Shown: positions 17,389-26,424, numbered from the stretch's first letter. The stretch is 64,000 nucleotides of DNA from Rhodoferax sp. (GCF_030653815.1 NZ_JAURYQ010000014.1:1-64000), one strand, 5' to 3'. Notes: generated from the sequence alone by a model not told the origin. Translations and numbers: made by a program.

Positions 17389-18942
17389 ATGAAAACTCGT
17401 CTCCTCTTTACCCCTGTCGCCGCCGCGGTGCTGGCACTGACAGCCGGTGCCGCCGCCCATGCCGGTGAAACCATTGAATTCGAAAACGGTGCCAAGCTGG
17501 AATGGCGTGTCAACGCCAACTACACCCTGGCGCAGCGCATGGAAAGCCCCGACGCCGTGCTCGCCGCCAGTGCCGCGGGCAATGACGGCAACAACAATTT
17601 TGCCAAGGGCGCACTCACGGCCAACCGGCTCGCCCTGTTGTTCGAAAGCAAGTTGTCCAAGGGGGACAGCGGTTTTGTGCTGTCGGCCAGCAGCTTCTAT
17701 GATGCGGTTTACCACGGCACCAATGACAACAATCCGTCTGCGGCGAACCCCAACCGGGTCAGCAAACCGGCTCCGTTCAATGAATTTACGAACGACACCA
17801 AACGCTACCACGGCGGTTACAGCCGCATCCTGGATGCGTACGGTTACACATCCTTTAACTTGGGCGATACGAGTCGCGCGACCGTGCGCCTGGGGCGCCA
17901 CGTGGTCAATTGGGGCGAGGCCTTGTACTTTCCCAACATCGCTGCGGCTCAAGGCCCGTTTGATGGCACCAAGGCAGCCGTTCCCGGGACCGAGGTAAAA
18001 GACTCCATCCTGCCCGAGGACCAGATCTCGGCCAGCTTCGAGATCTCGCCGCGCTGGACGGTGGTGGCGCAGGCGCAATACGGCTTTCACGAGACGCTGG
18101 CGCCAGCCGCTGGCTCGTTCATGAGCACCTCGGATGTCACTGGCAATGGCGCCGTGTGTGCTGGTGTGTACTTTGGCTCGACGTGCTTCGGCATGACCCG
18201 CCAGGCCGATATTGTTCCTGGCGACACCGGCCAGTGGGGCATTGGTACACGTTTTCGCGTCACCGACGAGACCGAGGCCGGACTGTACTACCTGAGCTAC
18301 AACGACCGGATGCCGCTACCGATCATGAAGCCTACTGGCCCGACGACCGGCAGCTATAACATTCGCTACCATGACGATGTCAAGATGCTGGCCGGCACGG
18401 TCAGCACCACGTTTGGCAGCTTCACCACCTACGGCGAAGTCAGCTTGCGAAAGGACACTCCGATTTTGGTGGGCGCCCTTGGAACACCCCAGCGTGCTGA
18501 CGCCACCCAGATCAACATCGGCACCATGTACAACGTGGGCCGCACCAGCTTTGCGGATGCCATCACGGTGCTGGGCGAACTTTCATCGGTCAAGTACAGC
18601 AACTACGGTGTGCCCGAAAGCGGCCTGACTTTCAAGACCGATTCGGGCCTTGCTTTTGCAGGCACGGTGGCCCTTTCCTGGCCCGGCATCTTTGAGGGCT
18701 GGGACCTGAGCGTGCCGATCAGCTACTCCAGGCAGCTTGATGGCCGCACGCTGATTGGCACCTCCCTGAATGGCGAGAAAGATGAACGCTACAGCATTGG
18801 CGCCACCTTCACGCGCCGAGGTAATTTGTCGCTGGGCGTGACTTACCTGGGTTACAACGGCAGTGCCTCCACGGCAACACCGGGCAACCGGCTGTCCACC
18901 GACCGCGACCAATTGTCTTTCAACGCGAAATACTCGTTCTGA
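17389..18942 (+). CDS. DUF1302 outer-membrane beta-barrel protein
   Basis: A 517-residue protein with a signal peptide ending near residue 25 (AAAHA) and a mature part made of alternating amphipathic strands. It ends in FNAKYSF, the C-terminal Phe signature recognised by the BAM complex. Segments such as YNDRMPLPIMKP and ISYSRQLDGRT are typical DUF1302 text. It is cotranscribed with DUF1329 and ends at a strong terminator. It could be the outer-membrane channel for steroids, a prediction from context. Confidence 0.85.
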   Translation: MKTRLLFTPVAAAVLALTAGAAAHAGETIEFENGAKLEWRVNANYTLAQRMESPDAVLAASAAGNDGNNNFAKGALTANRLALLFESKLSKGDSGFVLSASSFYDAVYHGTNDNNPSAANPNRVSKPAPFNEFTNDTKRYHGGYSRILDAYGYTSFNLGDTSRATVRLGRHVVNWGEALYFPNIAAAQGPFDGTKAAVPGTEVKDSILPEDQISASFEISPRWTVVAQAQYGFHETLAPAAGSFMSTSDVTGNGAVCAGVYFGSTCFGMTRQADIVPGDTGQWGIGTRFRVTDETEAGLYYLSYNDRMPLPIMKPTGPTTGSYNIRYHDDVKMLAGTVSTTFGSFTTYGEVSLRKDTPILVGALGTPQRADATQINIGTMYNVGRTSFADAITVLGELSSVKYSNYGVPESGLTFKTDSGLAFAGTVALSWPGIFEGWDLSVPISYSRQLDGRTLIGTSLNGEKDERYSIGATFTRRGNLSLGVTYLGYNGSASTATPGNRLSTDRDQLSFNAKYSF

Positions 18943-18963
18943 GGATTTATGAATTAAAAAAAC

Positions 18964-18986
18964 GCCCGGGAAACCGGGCTTTTTTT
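18964..18986. terminator. Bidirectional intrinsic terminator
   Basis: GCCCGG-GAAA-CCGGGC is followed by seven T and preceded by seven A, so it works on both strands. It sits between the converging DUF1302 and SnoaL-like genes. Confidence 0.9.
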
Positions 18987-19064
18987 GACTCAAAATTTGT
19001 GCAACTGAAGCAAGTGCAGTGCGAGGTCATCGCCAGTTGCGCAGGGCGGCCGCAAGCAAGGTGT

Positions 19065-19505
19065 TCAGGGTGCTGGCCGCAAGACCGCGCGGTTGCCGGT
19101 TTCCAGCAGCAGGTGCATCTGTCGAAACGAAATGCGCCAACCTGCCGGGGTGAGTTCCCATTGGTCATGGTATTCACCAATGGCTTCATAGTACAGCGGT
19201 GCCAGCTCGGCGCTGCCGCGGTGGGCTGCACGCACTGAAATTCGGCTGCTGACATGGCTGTCGGTCACATCGACCTGCAGATTGCCCAGCAGATGCTGGG
19301 TCGGGCCGCAACCACCCAGGTGTTTGCGCAGCATCGAGAGAATGGCCGCGCGATCCCGCAAGGGCCAGCCGCCGTATTCGGCATGGGCACTGTCGCTGAA
19401 CACCGCGTCTATCCGCGACCAGTCGCGTTCATCACAGAGCCGGGCATAGCGGCACAGCACCTCGTGCAGATCGCGTTCGAGCAGCAGGTGTTCCAGATCG
19501 TTCAA
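19065..19505 (-). CDS. SnoaL-like protein with BaiE/Hsh2-type active-site spacing, candidate steroid dehydratase
   Basis: A 146-residue SnoaL/NTF2-fold protein. Tyr20, Asp25 and His71 are spaced almost as the catalytic Tyr30, Asp35 and His83 of the bile-acid 7alpha-dehydratase BaiE. Hsh2 of cholate-degrading Pseudomonas belongs to the same family and removes water at C7. The start is probably TTG at 19505, nine bases after the stop of the RND gene; no better start exists in the frame. It is the third gene of the YCF48-RND operon. Steroid dehydration is a reasonable prediction; a structural or binding role cannot be excluded. Confidence 0.7.
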   Translation of the reverse strand: MNDLEHLLLERDLHEVLCRYARLCDERDWSRIDAVFSDSAHAEYGGWPLRDRAAILSMLRKHLGGCGPTQHLLGNLQVDVTDSHVSSRISVRAAHRGSAELAPLYYEAIGEYHDQWELTPAGWRISFRQMHLLLETGNRAVLRPAP

Positions 19506-19514
19506 GGCAGGTTT

Positions 19515-21878
19515 CTATTGCTTGCCGGCTTTTTCGGGCTTGCCCACCCCGAGCCAGCAGGCCATGGCGGGTAGCAGGAAGATCGCACCCAGCACGTTGA
19601 CCAGGAACATGAAGGCCAGCAGGATGCCCATGTCGGCCTGGAACTTCAGGGCCGAGAAGAACCAGGTGCCCACGCCGATCGACATGGTGATGGCGGTGAA
19701 CACGGCAGCGGTGCCGCGTTGCACCATGGCCTCGTAAAAGGCGTGACGCAAGGTGGCACCCAGATCGTCGATCTCGTGCTGAATACGTTCGAACAGGTAG
19801 ATGCCGTAATCGACACCCACGCCTACGCCCAGCGCCACCACGGGCAGCGTGGCCACCTTCAGGCCAATGCCGGCGACGGCCATCAAGGCATTGCACAGAA
19901 TCGAGACCAGGGTCAAGGGCACCACGATGCAGAGCACGGCGCGCCAGTTGCGAAAGGTCAGCCAGCACAGCACCGCGATGGCGCCGAAGATGGCGGCGAG
20001 CATGTTGACCTCGGCGTGTTCGACGGCTTCGTTGGTTGCGGCGGCCACCCCAGCGTTGCCGCCGGCAAGACGGAACCTGACGTTGGGCGTCTTGTCGGCT
20101 TCGATGAACTTGCTCACTTCCGTGACGACATGCTTGAGGGTGGCGCCTTCGTGGTCCTTGAGATAGAGCTGCAGGTGGATGACCTTGCAGCTCTCGTTGT
20201 TCATGCCGAGTTCGGGGTTGGCTGCCTTGGCACCAGTGCGCAAAGCCGCTTCGGTGCGTTGCAGCGCGGCCCAGCGCGGGTTACCTTCGTTGCTGCCGCC
20301 GGTGGCCAGTTTGGCCAGGCCGGCCACCGTGGTGACGGAGCGAACGCCGTCAACACCGCGCATGGTCAGGTCAAAGCGCTCCACGGCATTCATCACTGGC
20401 CAGTTCAGGCAAGCTTCATCAAGATTTTGGGTCTCCGCATAGACCGAGAGCACATCCATGCCAATGGAATAGTCGCGCACGATGGCGCTGTTGTCGCGGT
20501 TGTAACGCGACTCCTCGCGCAATTCGGGCACACCTGCGCCAATGTCGCCGGTCAGCAGGTGGCGTGACAGGGCGGTGCCACCGACCAGCAGTAGCACCGA
20601 CACCAGCAGTGTGATCAAGGCGGGCTTGGGCTCGGCCAGGGCGGACACCCGCCACCAGACGGGATGCAGCTTGATGCTGTCGGCGGGCTCCTTGTCCTTT
20701 GATGCCTGTCCGGGCAGGTAGGAAAGAGCGACTGGCAAAATGACCTTGTTGGTGAGAATCATCAGCGTGACGCCAAGGCAGGCGGTCACCCCCAACTCGT
20801 GCACGATCGGGATGTCGATCAGCATGATGACCATAAAGCCAAGGGCATTGGTCAAGAGTGCCAAGGTGCCTGGAACTGCCAGCCGCCGGAAAGAATTCTT
20901 GGCAGCATTTTTTGAATCAACGCCCATGCTGACCTCGTATTTCCAGGCATTGGTCATCTGCACCGCATGGGATACCCCGATCGAGAAAATCAGGAATGGC
21001 ACAAGGATGGACATGGGGTCAATGCCATAGCCGCCCAGTGGCAGCAGGCCGAGAAGCCAGAGCACCGGCAGCAAGGCCACTACCAGTGCCAGCAGCGTGA
21101 GATTGAGCGAGCGTGAGTAAGCCAGCAGCAGCAGGGCAGTGATGGTGAAGGCAATCGCAAAGAAGCTGATCACGATGACCAGCCCTTCCATGACATCTCC
21201 CAGCACCTTGGCAAATCCGACGATATGGATTTCGATATCGGGACCATTGAACTTGGTCCGGATGTCTTCCAGGCGCTTCGCCACATCGCTGTAGTCCAGG
21301 CGGTCACCCGTCTCGGGGTTGATTTCCAGAAGGTCCGCACGCACTAGCGCCGATTTGAGGTCATTGCCGACCAGTCGGCCAATTTGGCCGGATTTGGCCA
21401 CGTTGGACCGCACCTGCGCCAAGCCCTGGACATCGGGCGTGAAGCGTGACGGAATGATGACTTCACCAACAAACCCGTCTTCCGTGATTTCCACGTAGCG
21501 CACGTTGGGCGTGTACAGCGAATACAACTGGCCACGGTTGACGCCTGGGATAAAGAACACCTCGTCGGTCACGTTGCGCAGCACATGAAGAAAGCGCTCG
21601 TTGAAAATATCGCCTTCGCCCTTCCATTTCACACTCACCATGACGCGGTTGGCGCCGGAAAAAGTGCTGGAATGCTCAAGGAAAGCCTGCATGTACGGGT
21701 GGCTCATCGGGATCAGCTTGTTGAAGCCGGCATCAAGGTGGGTGCGCAGGGCCGAAGCCCCCAGCAGCGAACTGAGCAAAACGGTCAGGACCAGAATGGA
21801 TTTGCGCCAGTTGATCAGCTGATGTGCGATGGTTGCAATCAGCCGCTCGATGCGGGTCGCGGGTGCTCTGAGGGTCAT
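19515..21878 (-). CDS. RND-superfamily (MMPL-type) inner-membrane transporter
   Basis: A 787-residue membrane protein with two similar halves: a TM helix near residues 23-45, a large periplasmic loop, and five clustered helices (about 240-400), then the same order repeated after residue 420 with a helix cluster at 630-780. The pattern is 12 helices and two periplasmic domains, as in MMPL and hopanoid/lipid RND exporters, with no separate adaptor gene. It is translated with the YCF48-like gene (ATGA overlap). This family commonly sits beside DUF1329/DUF1302 genes in degraders of hydrophobic substrates. Direction of transport and substrate are not shown by sequence. Confidence 0.86.
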   Translation of the reverse strand: MTLRAPATRIERLIATIAHQLINWRKSILVLTVLLSSLLGASALRTHLDAGFNKLIPMSHPYMQAFLEHSSTFSGANRVMVSVKWKGEGDIFNERFLHVLRNVTDEVFFIPGVNRGQLYSLYTPNVRYVEITEDGFVGEVIIPSRFTPDVQGLAQVRSNVAKSGQIGRLVGNDLKSALVRADLLEINPETGDRLDYSDVAKRLEDIRTKFNGPDIEIHIVGFAKVLGDVMEGLVIVISFFAIAFTITALLLLAYSRSLNLTLLALVVALLPVLWLLGLLPLGGYGIDPMSILVPFLIFSIGVSHAVQMTNAWKYEVSMGVDSKNAAKNSFRRLAVPGTLALLTNALGFMVIMLIDIPIVHELGVTACLGVTLMILTNKVILPVALSYLPGQASKDKEPADSIKLHPVWWRVSALAEPKPALITLLVSVLLLVGGTALSRHLLTGDIGAGVPELREESRYNRDNSAIVRDYSIGMDVLSVYAETQNLDEACLNWPVMNAVERFDLTMRGVDGVRSVTTVAGLAKLATGGSNEGNPRWAALQRTEAALRTGAKAANPELGMNNESCKVIHLQLYLKDHEGATLKHVVTEVSKFIEADKTPNVRFRLAGGNAGVAAATNEAVEHAEVNMLAAIFGAIAVLCWLTFRNWRAVLCIVVPLTLVSILCNALMAVAGIGLKVATLPVVALGVGVGVDYGIYLFERIQHEIDDLGATLRHAFYEAMVQRGTAAVFTAITMSIGVGTWFFSALKFQADMGILLAFMFLVNVLGAIFLLPAMACWLGVGKPEKAGKQ

Positions 21879-22876
21879 GGTGCAACTCCAGTGGTGGCTT
21901 TGGCAGTTTCAGTGGTGTCAGTGCGGTGCATTTGCAGGCCTGCATCGCTTGCGATCCAGACCGTCCCGTCTGGCTGTAATTGAATGTCGGTGAGCGTGGC
22001 CCGGCCCTTGAGTCGGGTCAGGCTGAATGCCGCCCCCTGGTTGCTGCTGGTCGCCAGCATGCTGCCTTGTCCGACCAGCAGAAGCCGGCCGTCGGGCAAC
22101 ACCGCGTGGCCAAAGAAAGCCACCGGAGCAGGGATGGTGGCTTGGGTCCAGAGGGCGTCGCCCTGGTTGACATAGGCGTTGCCGCGCATGCCATAAGCCA
22201 GCCAGCCGCTATTGGGCAGCGACAGTGCGTTGTAAAAAGAGCCGTTGTAGAACTCGGGCACAGTTTTCCAGTCCTGACCCTGGTTGTCCGAGCGCAAGAC
22301 CAGGCCGCGCTCACCCACGATCAGCCAATGCTGGCCGTCGGCTGAACCGACGATCCGGTTGAGGTGCTTGTCGTCTACTTTGGCATCCGGAAACTCAAGG
22401 GCGGTCCAGTCCTTGCCCTCGTTGCTGGATTGGATCGCGCGGCCAAAGGAACCCACTGCGATCCAGTTGCCGGAAGGCAGTCGCGCCACGCTCATGAGTG
22501 GTTCGCCGTTTTTCTCCTGGAATTGCAGCTCGCTCCAGCTCAGACCACCGTCGCGGGTGCCGAGAATCCAGCCCTCGTGGCCGACGGCCATGCCGGTCAG
22601 CCCGTCTTTGTCGAACACAATTTGGGTGATCAGGGCCTGGCGGTCATGCGACAGCTGCGTGGGCTGCCAGCTTTTGCCTTTGTCCCTGGAAATCAGAATA
22701 TGCCCAAGTTCGCCGCCCGCCAGCAGGCCTGCCGAGGACGTTGCAAGGGTGTTGAAGTGCATTTTGTCGACTGCCAGCCGGGTTGCTGCCAGCGGCGGTG
22801 TGTTGCGGGGCGCAAAGGCCTGGGCCGCCGCCAGGGCCACCAGGGCAGCCATGGCCAATCCAACTAGGGTTCTCAC
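21875..22876 (-). CDS. YCF48/BNR-repeat periplasmic protein
   Basis: A 333-residue protein with an N-terminal signal sequence (about residues 1-22) and repeated beta-propeller blades carrying SRDKGKSW, GTRDGGLSW, SSNEGKDW and SDNQGQDW (Asp-box type). YCF48-like propellers act as assembly or scaffold factors. The start is GTG at 22876, supported by AAGGAGA 6-7 bases upstream. It overlaps the RND gene by four bases, which implies a shared complex or pathway, probably as a periplasmic partner of the transporter. Confidence 0.83.
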   Translation of the reverse strand: MRTLVGLAMAALVALAAAQAFAPRNTPPLAATRLAVDKMHFNTLATSSAGLLAGGELGHILISRDKGKSWQPTQLSHDRQALITQIVFDKDGLTGMAVGHEGWILGTRDGGLSWSELQFQEKNGEPLMSVARLPSGNWIAVGSFGRAIQSSNEGKDWTALEFPDAKVDDKHLNRIVGSADGQHWLIVGERGLVLRSDNQGQDWKTVPEFYNGSFYNALSLPNSGWLAYGMRGNAYVNQGDALWTQATIPAPVAFFGHAVLPDGRLLLVGQGSMLATSSNQGAAFSLTRLKGRATLTDIQLQPDGTVWIASDAGLQMHRTDTTETAKATTGVAP

Positions 22877-22956
22877 GAATTGTCTCCTTCGAATTTGGCC
22901 GTGACGTGTGTCAGGCAGCTTGAATAGGCCGTATTCTTCACGCTGCAGTCATTCTT

Positions 22957-22975
22957 GCATCGTCCGAAAGGACCA
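22957..22975 (-). promoter_or_regulatory. Shared steroid-island operator motif, site 3
   Basis: Read on the - strand it is TGGTCCTTTCGGACGATGC, 13 of 19 identical to the 30108 site, with an intact GTCC-N4-GGAC dyad plus GATG. It lies 80 bases upstream of the YCF48 start in a divergent promoter region. Confidence 0.6.
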
Positions 22976-23005
22976 TCATGGGTCGGCTTGCAGGGGTTCA
23001 AAAGG

Positions 23006-23024
23006 TAGTCTTGTCGGACGATGA
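23006..23024 (+). promoter_or_regulatory. Shared steroid-island operator motif, site 4
   Basis: TAGTCTTGTCGGACGATGA, 14 of 19 identical to the 30108 site, 53 bases upstream of the aldolase start. It points opposite to site 3, forming a 10-base inverted repeat (CATCGTCCGA...TCGGACGATG) across the divergent promoter, one site per direction. Confidence 0.62.
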
Positions 23025-23077
23025 GACAGACACTTTGTGTTGCAAGAATCAAAGCATTCATATTACCGAAAGATCGC

Positions 23078-24292
23078 ATGGGACTTAAAGGACAGGCGGC
23101 ACTGGTCGGCGCCGCCCAATACAAGCCGGAGAAATATGCCAGCGCGCCGCGGATGTTCCATCTGGAGCAGGTGGCCGACCTGGCCACGCAGGCACTTGAC
23201 GATGCCGGGCTCCAGCTGCCGGACATCGACGGCCTGATTACCACGGGCGCCTATTTTCATGAGGCCAGCAGTTTTGTGCCCGCCATGGTGGGTGAGTACC
23301 TGGGCGTGCCACTCAACTTTGCCGAGGTGATTGACCTTGGCGGGGCCAGCTCGGTGGGCATGGTCTGGCGCGCGGCGGCCGCGATTGAACTGGGCTTGTG
23401 CGACACCGTGCTGTGCGTGATTCCGTCGCGCCTGGCGCCCATGTCAGTGCATGACGACCACGCGCTGGAGGTGATGCGCTCCAGCCGTTTTGGCGGCCAC
23501 AGCACGCGTTACGGCGCCCCCGAGGCCGAGATGGATTTGCCGTATGGGCACATGGCACAAAACACCGGCTACGCCATGATTGCGCAGCGTTATGCCGCCC
23601 AATATGGTTATGACGCTGCCGCCATGGCGCGCATCTGTGTTGACCAGCGCTTTAACGCCTGCCACAACCCCGACGCCATGTTCTATGGCCAGCCGATCAC
23701 GGTCGATGACGTGCTGAATTCACGCATGGTGGCAGAGCCCCTGCGCATGCTGGAAATTGTCATGCCGGTGGCTGGCGGGGGCGCCATGATCGTGACCCGC
23801 GCCGACAAGGCCAAAAGCTGCCGTCACCGGGGTGTCAACATCATTGGCTGCGGCGAACATGTGCACAGCAAGTCGCCGACCTATGCGGCTGACATGCTGG
23901 CCACGCCGATTGGCCCGGCGTCGCGCAAGGCGTTTTCGATGGCCGGCTTGACACCTGCCGACATGCACATGGCCCAGGTGTATGACTGCTACACCATCAC
24001 CGTCATGCTGACGCTGGAGGACGCAGGTTTTTGCGCCAAGGGCGAGGGCATGCGTTTCCTGCGCGAACATGATTTCACCTTCAAAGGCAATTTTCCGATG
24101 AACACCCACGGGGGTCAGCTCAGCTTTGGCCAAACCGGCAGTGCCGGTGGCATGACACAGGTGATCGAAGCCATGCACCAGATTCAGGGCCGCGCCGGTG
24201 CGCGCCAACTGGCCCGCCACGATCTCGCTTACGTCTCCGGTACCGGTGGCGTGATGAGCGAGCAGGGCGCACTCATTCTGCAAGGAGCCTGA
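23078..24292 (+). CDS. Thiolase-fold aldolase, Sal1-like (second side-chain aldolase)
   Basis: A 404-residue thiolase-superfamily protein. At the nucleophile position it reads IDLGGASSVG, with Gly replacing cysteine, while MNTHGGQLSFGQ near the C-terminus is kept. Cholate degraders use one such enzyme (Sal1) to release acetyl-CoA from a C24 steroid CoA and leave an aldehyde, and another (Sal2, Ltp2-like) for the C22 stage. The 6447 product would be the second of these. ATG 23078 is chosen as the residue before the conserved GLKGQAALVG. It is followed two bases later by a DUF35-MaoC gene. The stage assignment is inference. Confidence 0.83.
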   Translation: MGLKGQAALVGAAQYKPEKYASAPRMFHLEQVADLATQALDDAGLQLPDIDGLITTGAYFHEASSFVPAMVGEYLGVPLNFAEVIDLGGASSVGMVWRAAAAIELGLCDTVLCVIPSRLAPMSVHDDHALEVMRSSRFGGHSTRYGAPEAEMDLPYGHMAQNTGYAMIAQRYAAQYGYDAAAMARICVDQRFNACHNPDAMFYGQPITVDDVLNSRMVAEPLRMLEIVMPVAGGGAMIVTRADKAKSCRHRGVNIIGCGEHVHSKSPTYAADMLATPIGPASRKAFSMAGLTPADMHMAQVYDCYTITVMLTLEDAGFCAKGEGMRFLREHDFTFKGNFPMNTHGGQLSFGQTGSAGGMTQVIEAMHQIQGRAGARQLARHDLAYVSGTGGVMSEQGALILQGA

Positions 24293-24294
24293 TC

Positions 24295-25239
24295 ATGGCC
24301 TGGAACAAACCCCTGCCGCATCCGACCCCGATTTCGGCCCCCTTCTGGGATGGCCTCAAAGCCCACGAAATCCGTCTTCAGCAATGCGAAGCGCACGGCC
24401 ACTGGCTGTTTTTCCCGCGCACCCACTGCCCCACCTGCGGCTCGCGCCAACTGGCCTGGCGCACCGTCTCAGGCGCCGGCACGCTTTACACCTTCACCGT
24501 CGGGCGCATCCCCACCTTGCCCGAATTCACCGACGAGATGCCGCAACTGTTGGCCGTGGTTGAACTGGACGAAGGTGTGCACATCAACACCACCCTGGTG
24601 GGGGTTGACCCGGCGGCGCTGAAAATCGGCATGCGTGTGCGCCCGGTGTTTGATGATCGGCCGGGCGAGGTGACCCTGCTGCGCTACACGCCAGCTGAGT
24701 CAGCGCATGCCAACGTCATGGCCGTTGATGTCGTCGACGCTGCACCGGCGCCCGAACTCGTCCCTGCTGCGCCCAAGCGGCAGGTCAGCTGCAAGGACCT
24801 GGAGGCCATGAAGTCGCTGATATCAGACCAGTACTCGGGCTGGTCCAACCAGGTTGAGGTGACGCAGGAGCTGATCAACCAGTTTGCGGCGCTCTCCGGG
24901 GATGACTACTGGATTCACACCGACCCCGAAAAGGCGCGCCGTGACAGTCCGTTTGGAACCACCATTGCGCACGGTTCTCTGGTCCAGGTGCTGGCCAGTC
25001 GGCTCAAGATGCCGATGGACTTCGAGATCGTTGATTTCGGCAATATCGTCAACTACGGCTCGGATCGTCTGCGTTTTCCAAGCATCGTCCCTTCAGGCTG
25101 CCGTATTCATGGACGCTACCGCATCAAGGCGGTTGAGCAGCTCAAGAGCGGTGTGCAGGTGACGATGGAGATCAATATTCACGTGGTCGGCCAGGACCGG
25201 CCCTCTGTCATCAACGACCTGGTGATGCTCTACATGTAA
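24295..25239 (+). CDS. DUF35-MaoC fusion protein (hydratase plus aldolase partner)
   Basis: A 314-residue protein with DUF35 first (about 1-140; zinc ribbon CEAH...CPTC, the first half partly changed) and an R-hydratase MaoC domain second (about 165-314), with DDYWIHTDPEKA and TTIAHG as catalytic elements. The order is the reverse of the 3897 gene product, and the hydratase here looks self-sufficient. It starts two bases after the aldolase stop, so the pair should form a hydratase-aldolase unit for one round of side-chain cleavage. Confidence 0.85.
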   Translation: MAWNKPLPHPTPISAPFWDGLKAHEIRLQQCEAHGHWLFFPRTHCPTCGSRQLAWRTVSGAGTLYTFTVGRIPTLPEFTDEMPQLLAVVELDEGVHINTTLVGVDPAALKIGMRVRPVFDDRPGEVTLLRYTPAESAHANVMAVDVVDAAPAPELVPAAPKRQVSCKDLEAMKSLISDQYSGWSNQVEVTQELINQFAALSGDDYWIHTDPEKARRDSPFGTTIAHGSLVQVLASRLKMPMDFEIVDFGNIVNYGSDRLRFPSIVPSGCRIHGRYRIKAVEQLKSGVQVTMEINIHVVGQDRPSVINDLVMLYM

Positions 25240-25246
25240 GCGCAGC

Positions 25247-25372
25247 ATCACGAGTCTGGTTGTGAATCCTCGTGATGGCTGCCAGACTCGCTTTCATGCC
25301 ATTGACCAACTCTTGAGTTGTCGCCACCGCCGGACATGCCGATCAGCATGCCGCTTTGCTGTGGATCGGCAT
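25247..25372. repeat. Nested inverted repeats between convergent operons
   Basis: ATCACGAG (25247-25254) pairs with CTCGTGAT (25269-25276). CGAGTCTGG (25251-25259) pairs with CCAGACTCG (25282-25290), so these two stems compete. A third stem, ATGCCGATC (25336-25344) with GATCGGCAT (25364-25372), lies next to tesG. None has a T tract. They may end or attenuate transcripts of the converging operons. Confidence 0.45.
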
Positions 25373-25386
25373 ACTGATGGCCCCAC

Positions 25387-26424
25387 TCAGGCTGCGTTGC
25401 GCCTATTGCGCTCCTTGACCATGGTCAGGGCAGCGTCCTCAATCATGTCCTCCTGGCCGCCAACCATTTTTCTCCGACCCAATTCCAGCAGGATGTCGCG
25501 TGGCGAAATACCGTATTTGGCACCGGCACGTTTTGCAAACAGCAAGAAGCTGCCGTACACGCCGGCGTAACCGGAGGCCAGGGCATCGCGGTCAATGCGG
25601 ATCGGGAAATCCATCAGGGGCAGCACCAGATCCTCGGCCACGTCCTGGATCTTCCAGACATCGACGCCGGTTTCGATGCCCATGCGGGCGCACACTGCCA
25701 CCAGCACTTCCATGGGGGTGTTGCCGGCGCCAGCGCCCAAGCCGGCCGCCGCCGCATCAATGCGGTTGGCGCCGACTTCAATGGCAGCGATCGAGTTGGC
25801 AACGCCCATGGCCAGATTGTGATGGCCATGAAAGCCCAGTTCGGTCTCAGGCTTGAGTGCGTCACGCACCGCTCCCAATCGGGCTCGCACGTCGTCGGGC
25901 AGCATGTGGCCGGCCGAGTCGGTGATGTACAGGCAGTTGGCGCCATAACTTTCCATCAGTTTGGCTTGCTTGACCAGGCCCTCGGGGCTGTTCATGTGCG
26001 CCATCATGAGGAAACCCACGGTGTCCATCTCCATTTTTCGAGCCAGGCTGATGTGTTGTTCACTGACATCGGCCTCGGTACAGTGGGTCGCCACACGGAT
26101 GGTGTGTACGCCAAGACCGTGCGCCATCTTCAGATGGTCGACGGTGCCAATGCCCGGCAGCAGCAGGGCTGACACTTTGGCTTGCTTCATGAGTGGTATC
26201 ACTGTGCTCAGGTACTCCTCGTCGGTATGGGCCGGGAACCCATAGTTGACCGAGCTGCCACCCAGACCGTCGCCATGGGTGACTTCGATCAAGGGAACGC
26301 CCGCCTCGTCGAGGCCACAGGCCACCGACTTCATCTGTTCCAGCGTCATCTGGTGGCGCTTGGGGTGCATGCCGTCACGCAGGGTCATGTCGTGAACGGT
26401 AATTTTCTTGCCTTGCAAATTCAT
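25387..26424 (-). CDS. tesG: 4-hydroxy-2-oxovalerate/2-oxohexanoate aldolase
   Basis: A 345-residue DRE-TIM metallolyase-fold aldolase. It shows [10 protein letters not shown] at residues 10-19, the metal ligands in [11 protein letters not shown] and the C-terminal channel-partner domain. It splits 4-hydroxy-2-oxo acids into pyruvate and an aldehyde, which passes directly to the acylating dehydrogenase encoded just upstream. In steroid degradation the substrate is 4-hydroxy-2-oxohexanoate, giving propanal. The ATG at 26424 follows GAAGGAG by 7 bases. Symbol follows C. testosteroni usage. Confidence 0.92.
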   Translation of the reverse strand: MNLQGKKITVHDMTLRDGMHPKRHQMTLEQMKSVACGLDEAGVPLIEVTHGDGLGGSSVNYGFPAHTDEEYLSTVIPLMKQAKVSALLLPGIGTVDHLKMAHGLGVHTIRVATHCTEADVSEQHISLARKMEMDTVGFLMMAHMNSPEGLVKQAKLMESYGANCLYITDSAGHMLPDDVRARLGAVRDALKPETELGFHGHHNLAMGVANSIAAIEVGANRIDAAAAGLGAGAGNTPMEVLVAVCARMGIETGVDVWKIQDVAEDLVLPLMDFPIRIDRDALASGYAGVYGSFLLFAKRAGAKYGISPRDILLELGRRKMVGGQEDMIEDAALTMVKERNRRNAA

